A DNA stretch of 64,000 nt from Solanum dulcamara (lineage: Eukaryota > Streptophyta > Magnoliopsida > Solanales > Solanaceae): positions 51,071,001 to 51,135,000 of the forward strand of contig NC_077243.1 in the NCBI RefSeq assembly GCF_947179165.1, in the 5' to 3' direction. Below the pieces are notes generated by a model, which was not told the DNA's origin, searched no databases, and saw only the letters and a program-made list of their open reading frames with translations. Within the stretch, counting starts at the first letter, position 1. Each line of letters begins with the position of its first letter. This document shows, piece by piece, positions 36,976 through 47,168 of this stretch. Position numbers and translations under genes: made by a program.

Positions 36976-37070
36976 TGCCACGTGGCAGCCCCTAATTGGA
37001 AGCATGACACGGTGGCCAATCATGGCTTGACACGTGTCACCCCTTGGGACCACATATATGTATGTATATT
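36976..37070 (+). promoter_or_regulatory. N 5' LTR promoter: G-boxes and TATA
   Basis: TGCCACGTGGCA at 36976-36987 and TGACACGTGTCA at 37028-37039 are perfect 12-bp palindromes around CACGTG, the plant G-box/ABRE core bound by bZIP and bHLH factors. A TATA-rich stretch, ATATATGTATGTATATTA, follows at about 37054-37071. Activity is inferred only. Confidence 0.65.
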
Positions 37071-37191
37071 ATGGATATAATTCAGTATTGGGTATTCAAA
37101 CTTCAGTTTATTCATCAAATTTCCAGCAAGAAACGTGAACAAAGAACCCTAAAGCTAAGGAGAGAAAATTGCGATGGCTTGGGAAAAAAAT

Positions 37192-37286
37192 AAGGTAAGT
37201 CCCATTTTCGTTTCGTAAATTAATTAAGTAGTGTATAATACAATGATATGGAAGTATTAGTAGTATAAAATTAGGATTTTGTGCAG
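37192..37286 (+). other. Candidate intron in LTR leader
   Basis: AAG|GTAAGT with GT at 37195 and a possible acceptor TTTTGTGCAG ending at 37286, 92 bp apart. The ATG at 37174 opens a seven-codon stretch ending at the donor. The donor word AAGGTAAG is kept in all five LTRs that cover this point, and the acceptor in four of them. Confidence 0.45.
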
Positions 37287-40002
37287 CAAAAATCAGACAG
37301 CAAGCTGCCACAATGATTCAGCACGTAAATAAAATTCCGAGGCACGATTTCGGCAAGTTTTAGTCAATTTCGGGAAAGGTATGTGCTTACCCTCTAATTT
37401 AAAGTTTATGAAGTTAAATTAGGGTGTATTAAACACCTTAGAGTCTGCTGGAAGTTGGGGAAAAGGTTCGAAAAGTTCAGCGTTCGGAATAAACGAATTT
37501 GGAATCGCTATAGTTAAGTTGTTGTCGAAATAAGGTGTTGTACGCGTAGGGGCTGCTGCTGGTTGTGTTGTGGCGTGTTGAAGGGTCTAAAAGTTATCTA
37601 AATTAGGTGTGGGAGCTGCTGTTTTCATCCACATGACCCTCCGCTTTGCAATTAAAGAATTCGCGAAAGAAAGATTAAAAACTCTAGTTTTGGTATCTTA
37701 GTTTCGAGTGAATTGTTGGGGGTTTATATTGTGCAGTTTTGGTCATAATATATATATGTATGGGCTGCTGGTTGCATTGTTGGTTGGCTGCAGGTGCTAA
37801 GGACATGGTTGGTAATTTAGATAGGGCACATTATAGGGGAGGTGCTGCCCGATTTTCGTTAACGCCTTAACTAGTTAAGGAACTAGTCAAGAAGGCGAGC
37901 AAAGGGATGAATGTTATGACTACTCGTGGGTAGTCTAAGTTGTGGAAAAGTCCAAGGTTGTTAATACTTACTTTACTTTTATGTTAAATAGGTTTCGAGG
38001 ACAATGATGTGGACGTGATTAAGAGAAGTCCATACAAGGTATGTGAAGCTTTCCTTTGGCGTGTTTTTGGAATAGATATGTAGAGCTATTCTTCTTTTCT
38101 TTTGGCATGTCTTAGATATAGGCTATAAATGATATGTATATGATATTTGGGATTCAATCCATTCGTAAAGCCCTGAGTATGAGTCGAGACTCTTGTTTAC
38201 TTCTTGGTATTAGAACTTCTGCAATAGCTGAGTCATTGCCTTTTTGTCTTCTATGTGATGAAAACTAGTACATGTAAAGCCTATTTCTTCTTTCCTTTGG
38301 AATGGCTTAACTTTAAGTGAAATGGTATATGATATAGGTTGAGAGGTAATTCCATTTATGAGCTCTGATTGTAACTCGTGACTTGTAGTCACTCCTAAAC
38401 ATTAAAAGTCTGAAAGTAGTCAAACTACTATTCTCGAGCCTGCTATATAATGAATAGAAAGTAGAGGTACCAGCTCCTCTCTTTTTAAAGGCTCTAAAAT
38501 GGTAAATGCGTCTGATTTGCATAAGTTGAGTCTTTGACTAGATAACTGTGTCTCTGATTGCATAACTGTGTCTCTGATTGCATAAACCATGTTTCTGATT
38601 GCATAAATTGTGTGGCATTATTCTGATGCATGTTTGTGATCCCTGAAGTCCCAACTGATGTAAGCCCTAGTGACATCTAAAGGGATACCTCGGATAATTA
38701 CTCCCCTAGTATTCAGGTGACGGTTCACTTGACTATTTCATCGAGTCTCAGATAATGACTTAGTTGCATATGGTTTCTCACTACTCTACTCGTGCATACT
38801 GTAACCCATCCTTCCTCGAGTCCCACAATGGGCCGGGATATGTTATCGTGCACAGTATTACTACTTCTTTCACCGCATCCCAGGCCAGATGTGTATAGTT
38901 CCACGCACGAGGAGACGATGCCGTACGTGAGGTGTGATATATGTTATATGTTATGACGATACGATTATTCACCGAGTCCCGGGCCGGCTGTAATATGATA
39001 GTATATGTGGTGAAATAAGGAAGGAACACCGAGTCCCTCCTTAGAGGGCCGGGTACATATGTATATTATGATGGTACGCTATAGACGTACACCACTTCAT
39101 TCACCGAGTCCCTCACTAAAGGGCCGGATACTTTATGTAGGCATGCATATGAGATTAAAGCAATACATTGTGACCCTGAGCCCCGCAGTGAACTGGGTGT
39201 GATACGATGATATACATGATAAGATGATACCATATACGATGGTATGATACCGTATATGATGATATGATGAAATGAAATGCATTATGATATGATGAGATGT
39301 GATTATGAAGAAGTGATTATAACACCGAGTTCACTAGAGGGCCGGGCACAGCATATGATGATGTGTATGATTTACGTGTCCTAAGGTGCAGGTATAGTAA
39401 TTGATTTAGTTATTATACTTTTCCCCTGCATCCCTATTTCAGTTATGATCTCAGTTACGATGTGTTATGCTTTACATACTCAGTACATATATCGTACTAA
39501 CCCCCTTTTCTCGGGGGGCTGCGTTTCATGCCCGCAGGTATAGATGTTTATTCTGGAGATCCATCAGCGTAGGAGTTCCTCTTAGCTGTGTCGGAAGTGC
39601 TTCACTGTTTTGGAGCCTAAATTTTGATGCTGGTCACTTAATGTATATATTTGTACATTCAGGGGTACGGCGGAGGTCTTGTCCCGCCATATGTTAATGT
39701 TACTATTCTTAGAGGTCTGTAGATATGTGTATATGTGGGTTGTTTGTGAGTCAGTTTCGATGTTGCCTATTCGATATGTTGTGAATGTTTTTGTTATAGC
39801 AGCCTTGTCGGCTCGCGTGCCCTTTCATGATATGAAACAAATGAAAGAGTCTACATGTACATGAAAAAGTTTTAAACTATAGAGGTTTTTGTATATAGTA
39901 TCACATCACACACGGTTCAACTTAAGTGTAGTTGATAAATACGCATAAGAGGGTCCAGGTCGGACTCCAGTTGCGGTCTACGGGGTTGGGTTGTGACAGA
40001 AG

Positions 40003-40014
40003 TGGTATCAAAGT
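40003..40014 (+). other. N primer-binding site (tRNA-iMet, two changes)
   Basis: TGGTATCAAAGT four bases after the 5' LTR end, with two transitions from TGGTATCAGAGC. The same leader follows as in B and G. Confidence 0.85.
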
Positions 40015-41985
40015 AGTTCGTCCTTGGAGTGTCTACAGACCGTGTCTAGTAGAGTCTTGTTTATCGGTGTGTTGTGCACCACATCTATAGACAGGAGGCT
40101 ACAGGACAGTTAGGATGTTACTTTCTTTCATATCTAAGATCGTGCGATAGAGCCGATCTATAGGAAATGAAATTCCTCATACTAACCTGCAAGTTTAGTA
40201 GGAAGACAATGCCGATAGAAGAAAGTAACTGACAATATTGGATGTTACGAAGCACGCAGGTAAGCAAATGCACGAAAGCCCTATGTCAGGTAAGGTATTG
40301 AAATGTGATTGACAGATACAATTGAAAAGTGAAAGGAAAGGTAAACAGGAAAGTATAACAGGTGCAGCTCGAGTGGACATAACAGGTAATTTCATTTCCA
40401 TATTGTTAATTATGGGCGCCTTGTGCGGCTGCGATATGAGATGATATGACTATATATGTGTGCCCTGTGTGGCTGAGATGTTATACAATATGAATGTATA
40501 TATGTGTGCCCTGTGAGGCATTGTTGGTATTTTTTGCGTGCAGGTGTTGAGATAGTAAGAAATACAGAGGAAACTCTGCCCAAATTTTCCTAGAAATAAA
40601 AAGAGAATGAGATACAGGGATATAGTATGTCTTGAAAGGTTGTCCTCGCAACAATGATGAGATTTGACTAAACAAGTATGGCTGACCTCGAGAAATAAGT
40701 TAATTGCTGAGTTAATGGCAATAGAAACTAGGAAGACGATACTAGAATAGTAGAATAAGTTAGAAAGGACCTATAAGCCAAAGAAAATGATTCAGAGAGG
40801 AATGATATATCGGGATAAAATGATATAGTAAGGCATTGCCTAAATTGATACATAGGGATAAACTACGACAAGTGATAGTTGAAGGAAGTAACAGTATGGT
40901 TAAGACAAGAGTAAGACAAGAGTACAAAGGGAAAAGAATTGTGACGGATATGAAGTGTTAATAAGATAGCTTGTGAGACATTAAGGACAAGACTAGCTAA
41001 GAAGGGTAAGTAACCCATAGTAAGAATCGTGAAGAAAGCCAAGCGGTATTATACTATGGGTCTGAATGCGAACAAGGTACCAGGTGAACATAACAAAAAC
41101 CATTATTAGAATAAGCAAAACTTAGTAAGGAATTAACTAGAAGGTATGATGTGGTCCATGTAAATGGAATGTAAAGATAGGTGTGGAATGGAAAAGCAAG
41201 CTATGGAACAAATAAGGAAGATTTATCAAGTTCCATAAGGAAAGTTTCGAATAAAGGTTATATGATGACGAAAAGGATGGCTAGTGCAAGGAAATAAAGG
41301 GTAATATGGAATTCCTTACGCCCAACCAAAAATGGAAATGAGTTGAAGGAATAATACAGAAGTTCTAATAGAGGCACTCAAGATAGATGCGATTAATTAA
41401 GTATAAGTATCGAACAAAAAGAGAAATAGACAGTTACGAACTGGAGGTATAGTACGATGAAAAAGTATTAAGACAAGGCCACTACTACCACAAAGTTGAT
41501 GTGGTTTTAAGCAGGATTAGAAATGAGCCTTAGGCACACAACAAAGGTGCAAGCTCAGTAGGCGTAAAGAAGTATGGTGTACATGTGACTCCACTCTAAT
41601 GATTAATGGTATCCACCGGAATAAAGTTAGTATAATGACGAAGCTCGAAACATGAGTCATTAAAGTATAAGTACACTCGAGTGGGGAATGTGCACCAATT
41701 ATGAGCCCTCGCTAATTACTGATTGGGATTAATGGAATGTAGCTTTGAGTGCACTACTACATTACGGATACTACTCGAGTATCAATCATTAGATGAGATT
41801 CGATTCAAGATATTCCAAATATTACAGCACCCTACGATTGTGCTAAGGTTTCCTAGAAAGGCAACCTAACGTGGGGATGATTTAACAGAAGATGTAGATA
41901 TGGTGCAGCCCGTTAAATATGTTGGAATAGAATCATTCGCGTGTAAATAGCTGAAAATAAACAAAGGATGACATGGGTACACCCT
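40015..41985 (+). other. N leader and non-coding interior
   Basis: No open frame or domain is visible. Parts align with B (31897-33080) and G (23177-24260), for example ATTTTCCTAGAAATAAAAAG near 40577 and GCTAATTACTGATTGGGATT near 41709. Stretches around 41140-41700 are absent from B. This space would hold gag and RT in an autonomous relative. Confidence 0.6.
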
Positions 41986-41998
41986 AAAAGGGGGGAAG
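41986..41998 (+). other. Internal polypurine tract of N
   Basis: AAAAGGGGGGAAG with lead-in GGGTACACCCT, about 1.7 kb before the terminal tract and about 95 bp before the 5S-like segment. Confidence 0.6.
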
Positions 41999-42092
41999 TG
42001 GACAAAAGAAGTACAAGAGTAAAAGAAAATCAACTGATGCTATCGCATATAAATGGGGACGCTTAAACGTCAAACGATACCCCATAAGGGAT

Positions 42093-42195
42093 GGACGTGA
42101 TCATACACAAATTGATGCACCGGATTCCGTCAAAACTCCGAAGTTAAGCGTGCTCAAATGAGAATAGCACTAGGATGGGTGACCCCCTAGGAAGT
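42093..42195 (+). ncRNA. 5S rRNA-derived segment in element N (truncated)
   Basis: Collinear with plant 5S rRNA over about 103 nt: GTGATCATAC, ATGCACCGGATTCC, AACTCCGAAGTTAAGCGTGC (A-box) and CACTAGGATGGGTGACCCCC (C-box), then TAGGAAGT. By hand there are about 19 differences, many C-to-T or G-to-A, clustered in two patches (42106-42114 and 42155-42170). The final ~15-18 nt are absent. The upstream context CCCATAAGGGATGGA is shared with G, so both copies descend from one capture. B lacks it. Confidence 0.85.
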
Positions 42196-42819
42196 GAGAA
42201 AGAGAACAAAACAAGTATGACAAAAAGAGATTATAAAGGCGTGTTGGTACAATGACAAATATATAATAGAGTAACCCAAGAGCAGAAAAGATTATGACTG
42301 AAAGACAATGCACCTCGTGAAAATGGCACAAGAATAGTTGTGCAACCTATGAATATTGGCATACTAAGAGCGAGGTCAAATGATTACTCGATAAAAGAAA
42401 GTCAGTAATAACAATGTGATTGCCATATTTAGAATCTATTCAAGAAAAGTGTAAGATGGTTCGAGGCAGAACTATTCAGATATAATCGGTATTAAGGACA
42501 AGAGCCATAGTGGAGCCCTGACCTCGACTAAAGGAGGTAAGCCACTAGTATAGAAATGCTAAGGAATTTTCTGGACTGCTCTATGTCCGTACACACGTTT
42601 ATGTAAGGATTACAATGTGATGTATGGTAAGAAAACTGAAGAAAAGATCTGAGTAAAAGAGAAAGATAGCATACCTAAGGTATTACAAGTTGGATTAAGA
42701 GGAGTTGTACAATAGCTTAAGTTAAAAGAAGCATCAGTAGTCTGATAGCTTATCTCAGGGAATGGAAACCCCGACTCAGAGGTGGAAAGCAGTAATATGT
42801 ATTATAGTACGAGCTGACC

Positions 42820-43535
42820 TCACATTCTAAGGAAACTGGGAGTTCATACGGGCTATGGTAGATGGGCTGACAGAATCAACCTGTTCCCCTCCAGTTAGAA
42901 AGGCATATTCAACTGAGGGTTCTGCGAAATGACATAGTAGGGAAACAATAAGATTTCACGGAGTCCCCATATCTATTATCTCAGATAGAAAAGTTCAATT
43001 TACAGCTAACTGTTGGAAATCATTTCGAAAGGGATTGAGGAACCCAGATGAATCTTAGTATGACATTTTTCCCTTCGATTAAGGGACAGGCCCAGATGTG
43101 ATCCACTAAATTATTGATGAAGTAAACCTTATTCTTGGACAAGATATCGATTAGCAGCCTAAAGTCAGCAAGAAGGGGATACATTGATCTTTCGCAGGGC
43201 ATTTTTAGAATAGATAAAGCTGCCTATGAGTGGGACCTACCGTCCGATTTGAAACAATATATTCAGTTTTCACAGATCAATGCTCCGTAAGAATGGGAAC
43301 GACGCTCCCAGAATATTTCCCGTGGAGGAGGTCCACATAACAGGGAGTTATCCTACGAGGGGCAACCTATCTCCATCTGGAATCAGCAGATTAAACGGGT
43401 TGCGAACTAAGGACATAGCTTCCGTCAAGATACTGTGGCGGAATAAGAATCGTGAAGGCATAACCTGGGAGGTTGAAAAGGACATGAAACACAGGTGTCC
43501 GTACCTATTCTCGATATCTACAGATAGCCTCTAGT
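42820..43535 (+). pseudogene. N integrase and chromodomain-like fossil
   Basis: Plus strand, several frames. The integrase core appears as HGVPISIISDRK near 42960-42990 with the second catalytic Asp kept, a WKSFRKGL block near 43015, and near 43081-43095 the stretch KGQAQ, where the expected catalytic Glu is Gln (codon 43093-43095). An open frame at 43280-43534 ends SVKILWRNKNREGITWEVEK and CPYLF, the chromodomain-like C-terminus of chromovirus integrases. Stops and frame changes elsewhere make it inactive. The same Glu to Gln change is found in B, so the ancestor of this family already carried it. Confidence 0.75.
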
Positions 43536-43658
43536 CTTGGAACTCGTATATTAATTACTTGGATGAAAATGTATGTCATTCCAGTAGAAAGGAATCTCCT
43601 TATGATCCGTATAAAGTCTTAAAGAAAGATTTATTCAACATTCGGGGACGAATGTTCT

Positions 43659-43672
43659 AAAGGGAGGAAGGA
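43659..43672 (+). other. Terminal polypurine tract of N
   Basis: AAAGGGAGGAAGGA directly before the 3' LTR start at 43673. Confidence 0.9.
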
Positions 43673-46600
43673 TGTTACACCCCGCACTCTTGAGCTCGGA
43701 ACGTCTTCTTAAGTTCCTTAGACACTATCATGTGAGCCGGATAAGCTACGACACTATCAAACAACTCTAAGGAAAGAAGATTGTGATACCTCGCGAGAAG
43801 GGAGGTTGGAGATAGAGTCATAAGAATACGGAAAGAGTAGGAGGCTAAGAAATGAGTTATAGGACTCGATTTACTTACGTAAGACACTAAGTTAAGAGTC
43901 TTATACACTTAAGTTGCTTAAGTATATATCAACCTTACGTAGTATGGATTACATAGGCTCTTAAAGTGAGACGAAATTACGAACCCGCGAGGAAGGGAAA
44001 AAGACGACGCGTGGCAGCCAATAGAGGAGCGACACGTGGAAGAACCTCAATCAAGCAGGTGATGCACCTACTTAGGGTCAATTAGGTGATGCAGCTGCTT
44101 GGGGGAGGTGGACCCCGCTGCCACGTGGCAGCCCCTAATTGGAAGCATGACATGGTGGCCAATCATGGATTGACACGTGTCATCCTTAGGGGCTGACACG
44201 TGTCACCCCTTGGGACCACATATATGTATGTATATTATGGATATACTTCAGTATTGGGTCTTCAAACTTCAGCTTATTCATCAAATTTCCAGCAAGAAAC
44301 GTGAACAAAGAACCCTAAAGCTAAGGAGAGAAAATTGCGACGGCTTGGGAAACAAATAAGGTAAGTCCCGTTTTCGTTTCGTAAATTAATTAATTAGCAT
44401 ATAATACAATGATATGGAAGTATTAGTAGTATAAAATTAGGATTTTGTGCAGCAAAAATCAGACAGCAAGCTGCCACAACGATTCAGCACGTAAATAAAA
44501 TTCGGAGGCGCAATTTCGGCAAGTTTTAGTCAATTTCGGAAAAGGTAAGTGCTTCCCCTCTAATTTGAAGGTTATGAAGTTAAATTAGGGTGTATTACAG
44601 ACCTTATAGTCTGCTGGAAGTTGGGGAAAAGGTTCGAAAAGTTCAGCGTTCGGAATAAACGAATTTGGAATCGCTATAGTTAAGTTGTTGTCGAAATAAG
44701 GTGTTGTACGCGTAGGGGCTGCTGCTGGTTGTGTTGTGGCGTGTTGCAGGGTCTAAAAGTTATCTAAATTAGGTGTGGGAGCTGATGTTTTCATCCACAT
44801 GACCCTCCGCTTTGCAATTAAAGAATTCGCGAAAGAAAGATTAAAAACTCTAGTTTTGGTATCTTAGTTTCGAGTGAATTGTTGGGGGTTTATATTGTGC
44901 AATTTTGGTCGTAATGTGTATATGTATGGTCTTCTGGTTGCATTTTTGGTTGGCTGCAGGTGCTAAGGACATGGTTGGTAATTCGGATAGGGCACATTAT
45001 AGGGGAGGTGCTGCCCGATTTTCGTTAACGCCTTAACTAGTTAAGGAACTAGTCAAGAAGGCGAGCAAAGGGATGAATGTTATGAATACTCGTGGGTAGT
45101 CTAAGTTGTGGAAAATTCCAAGGTTGTTAATACTTACTTTACTTTTATGTTAAATAGGTTTCGAGGACAATGATGTGGACGTGATTAAGAGAAGTCCATA
45201 TAAGGTATGTGAAGCTTTCCTTTGGCGTATTTTTGGAATAGATATGTAGAGCTATTCTTCTTTTCTTTTGGCATGTCTTAGATATAGGCTATAAATGATA
45301 TGTATATGATATTTGGGATTCAATCCATTCGTAAAGCCCTGAGTATGAGTCGAGACTCTTGTTTACTTCTTGGTATTAGAACTTCTGCAATAGCTGAGTC
45401 ATTGCCTTTTTGTCTTCTATGTGATGAAAACTAGTACATGTAAAGCCTATTTATTCTTTCCTTTGGAATGGTTTAACTTTAAGTGAAATGGTATATGATA
45501 TAGGTTTAGAGGTAATTCCATTTATGAGCTCTGATTGTAATTCGTGACTTGTAGTCACTCCTGAATATTAAGAGTCTGAACGTAGTCAAACTACTATTCT
45601 CGAGCCTGCTATATAATGAATAGAAAATAGAGGTACCAGCTCCTCTCTTTTTAAAGGCTCTAAAATGGTAAATGCGTCTGATTTGCATAAGTTGAGTCTT
45701 TGACTAGATAATTGTTTCTCTGATTGCATAACTGTGTCTCTGATTGCATAAACCATGTTTCTGATTGCATAAATTGTGTGGCATTATTCTGATGCATGTT
45801 TGTGATCCCTGAAGCCCCAACTGATGTAAGCCCTAGTGACATCTAAAGGGATACCTCGTATAATTACTCCCCTAGTCTTCAGGTGACGGTTCACTTGACT
45901 ATTTCATCGAGTCTCAGATAATGACTTAGTTGCATATGGTTTCTCACTACTCTACTCGTGCATACTGTAACCCATCCATCCTCGAGTCCTATGATGGGCC
46001 GGGATATGTTATCGTGCACAGTGTTACTGCTTATTTCACCGCATCCCGGGCCGGATGTGTATAGTTCCACGCACGAGAAGACGATGCCGTACGTGAGGTG
46101 TGATATATGTTATATGTTATGACGATACGATTATTCACCGAGTCCCGGGCCGACTATAATATGATAGTATATGTGGTGAAATAAGGAAGGAACACCGAGT
46201 CCCTCCTTAGAGGGCCGGGTACATATGTATATTATGATGGTACGCTATAGACGTACACCACTCCATTCACCGAGTCCCTCACTAAAGGGCCGGATACTTT
46301 ATGTAGGCATGCATATGAGATTAAAGAAATACATTATGACCCTGAGCCCCGCAGTGAACCGGGTGTGATACGATGATATATATGATAAGATGATACCGTA
46401 TACGATGGTATGATACCGTATACGATGATATGATGAAATGATATGCATTATGATATGATGAGATGTGATTATGAAGAAGTGATTATAACACCGAGTTCAC
46501 TAGAGGGCCGGGCACAGCATATGATGATGTGTATGATTTACGTGTCCTAAGGTGCAGGTCAGTAATTGATTTAGCTATTATACTTTTCCCCTACATCCCT

Positions 46601-47163
46601 ATTTTAGTTATGATCTCAGTTACGATGTGTTATGCTTTACATACTCAGTACATATATCGTACTGACCCCCTTTTCTCGGGGGGCTGCATTTCATGCCCGC
46701 AGGTATAGATGTTTATTCTGGAGATCCATCAGCGTAGGAGTTCCTCTCAGCTATGTCGGAAGTGCTTCACTGTTCTGGAGCCTAAATTTTGATGCTGGTC
46801 ACTTAATGTATATATTTGTACATTCAGGGGTACGGCGGAGTACTTGTCCCGCCATATGTTATTGTTACTATTCTTAGAGGTCTGTAGACATGTGTATATG
46901 TGGGTTGTTTGTGAGTCAGTTTCAATGTTGCCTATTCGATATGTTGTGAATGTTTTTGTTATAGCAGCCTTGTCGGCTCGCGTGCCCTTTCATGATATGA
47001 AACAAATGAAAGAGGCTACATGTACATGAAAAAGTTTTAAACTATTGAGGCTTTTGTATATAGTATCACATCACACACGGTTCAACTTAAGTGTAGTTGA
47101 TAAATACGCATAAGAGGGTCCAGGTCGGACCCCAGTTGCGGCCTACGGGGTTGGGTTGTGATA
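43673..47163 (+). repeat. 3' LTR of N
   Basis: Start TGTTACACCCCGCACTC, end GGGTTGTGATA, 3491 bp, 22 bp longer than the 5' LTR. The extra length lies at the G-box unit: TGACACGTGTCA occurs twice, at 44171-44182 and 44194-44205, against once in the 5' LTR. TGCCACGTGGCA at 44119-44130, donor GTAAGT at 44361 and acceptor GCAG ending at 44452 are kept. The leader ATG is ACG here. Confidence 0.95.
46645..46683 (+). other. Two adjacent hairpins in LTR 3' region
   Basis: TCAGTAC-N7-GTACTGA (46645-46665) followed at once by CCCCC-N7-GGGGGG (46666-46683). The block recurs in all eight family A LTR pieces in the window, with decay in the older ones. It lies about 500 bp before the LTR end. Confidence 0.6.
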
Positions 47164-47168
47164 ACTCG
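47164..47168. repeat. Target-site duplication of N (right copy)
   Basis: ACTCG, identical to 36525-36529. Confidence 0.9.

Larger units (their letters stand above)
36530..39998 (+). repeat. 5' LTR of N
   Basis: Start TGTTACACCCCGCACTC, end GGGTTGTGACA, 3469 bp, an unusually long LTR. Promoter-like features lie at about 36910-37070. GGGCCGGGTA tandem words occupy about 38960-39350. The conserved hairpin block is near 39475-39520. Confidence 0.95.
36530..47163 (+). mobile_element. Family A non-autonomous gypsy element N, complete ends
   Basis: Full-length element with 5' LTR 36530-39998, interior 39999-43672 (3.7 kb) and 3' LTR 43673-47163, flanked by ACTCG duplications. It is the youngest and most complete element here: about a dozen mismatches by eye between the first ~450 bp of the two LTRs. 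The interior has no gag, protease or RT. It holds the leader, an internal polypurine tract, a 5S-like segment, an integrase fossil and a chromodomain-like tail. It must have been mobilised by enzymes from another element. It resembles a LARD-type derivative of a chromovirus. Confidence 0.9.
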
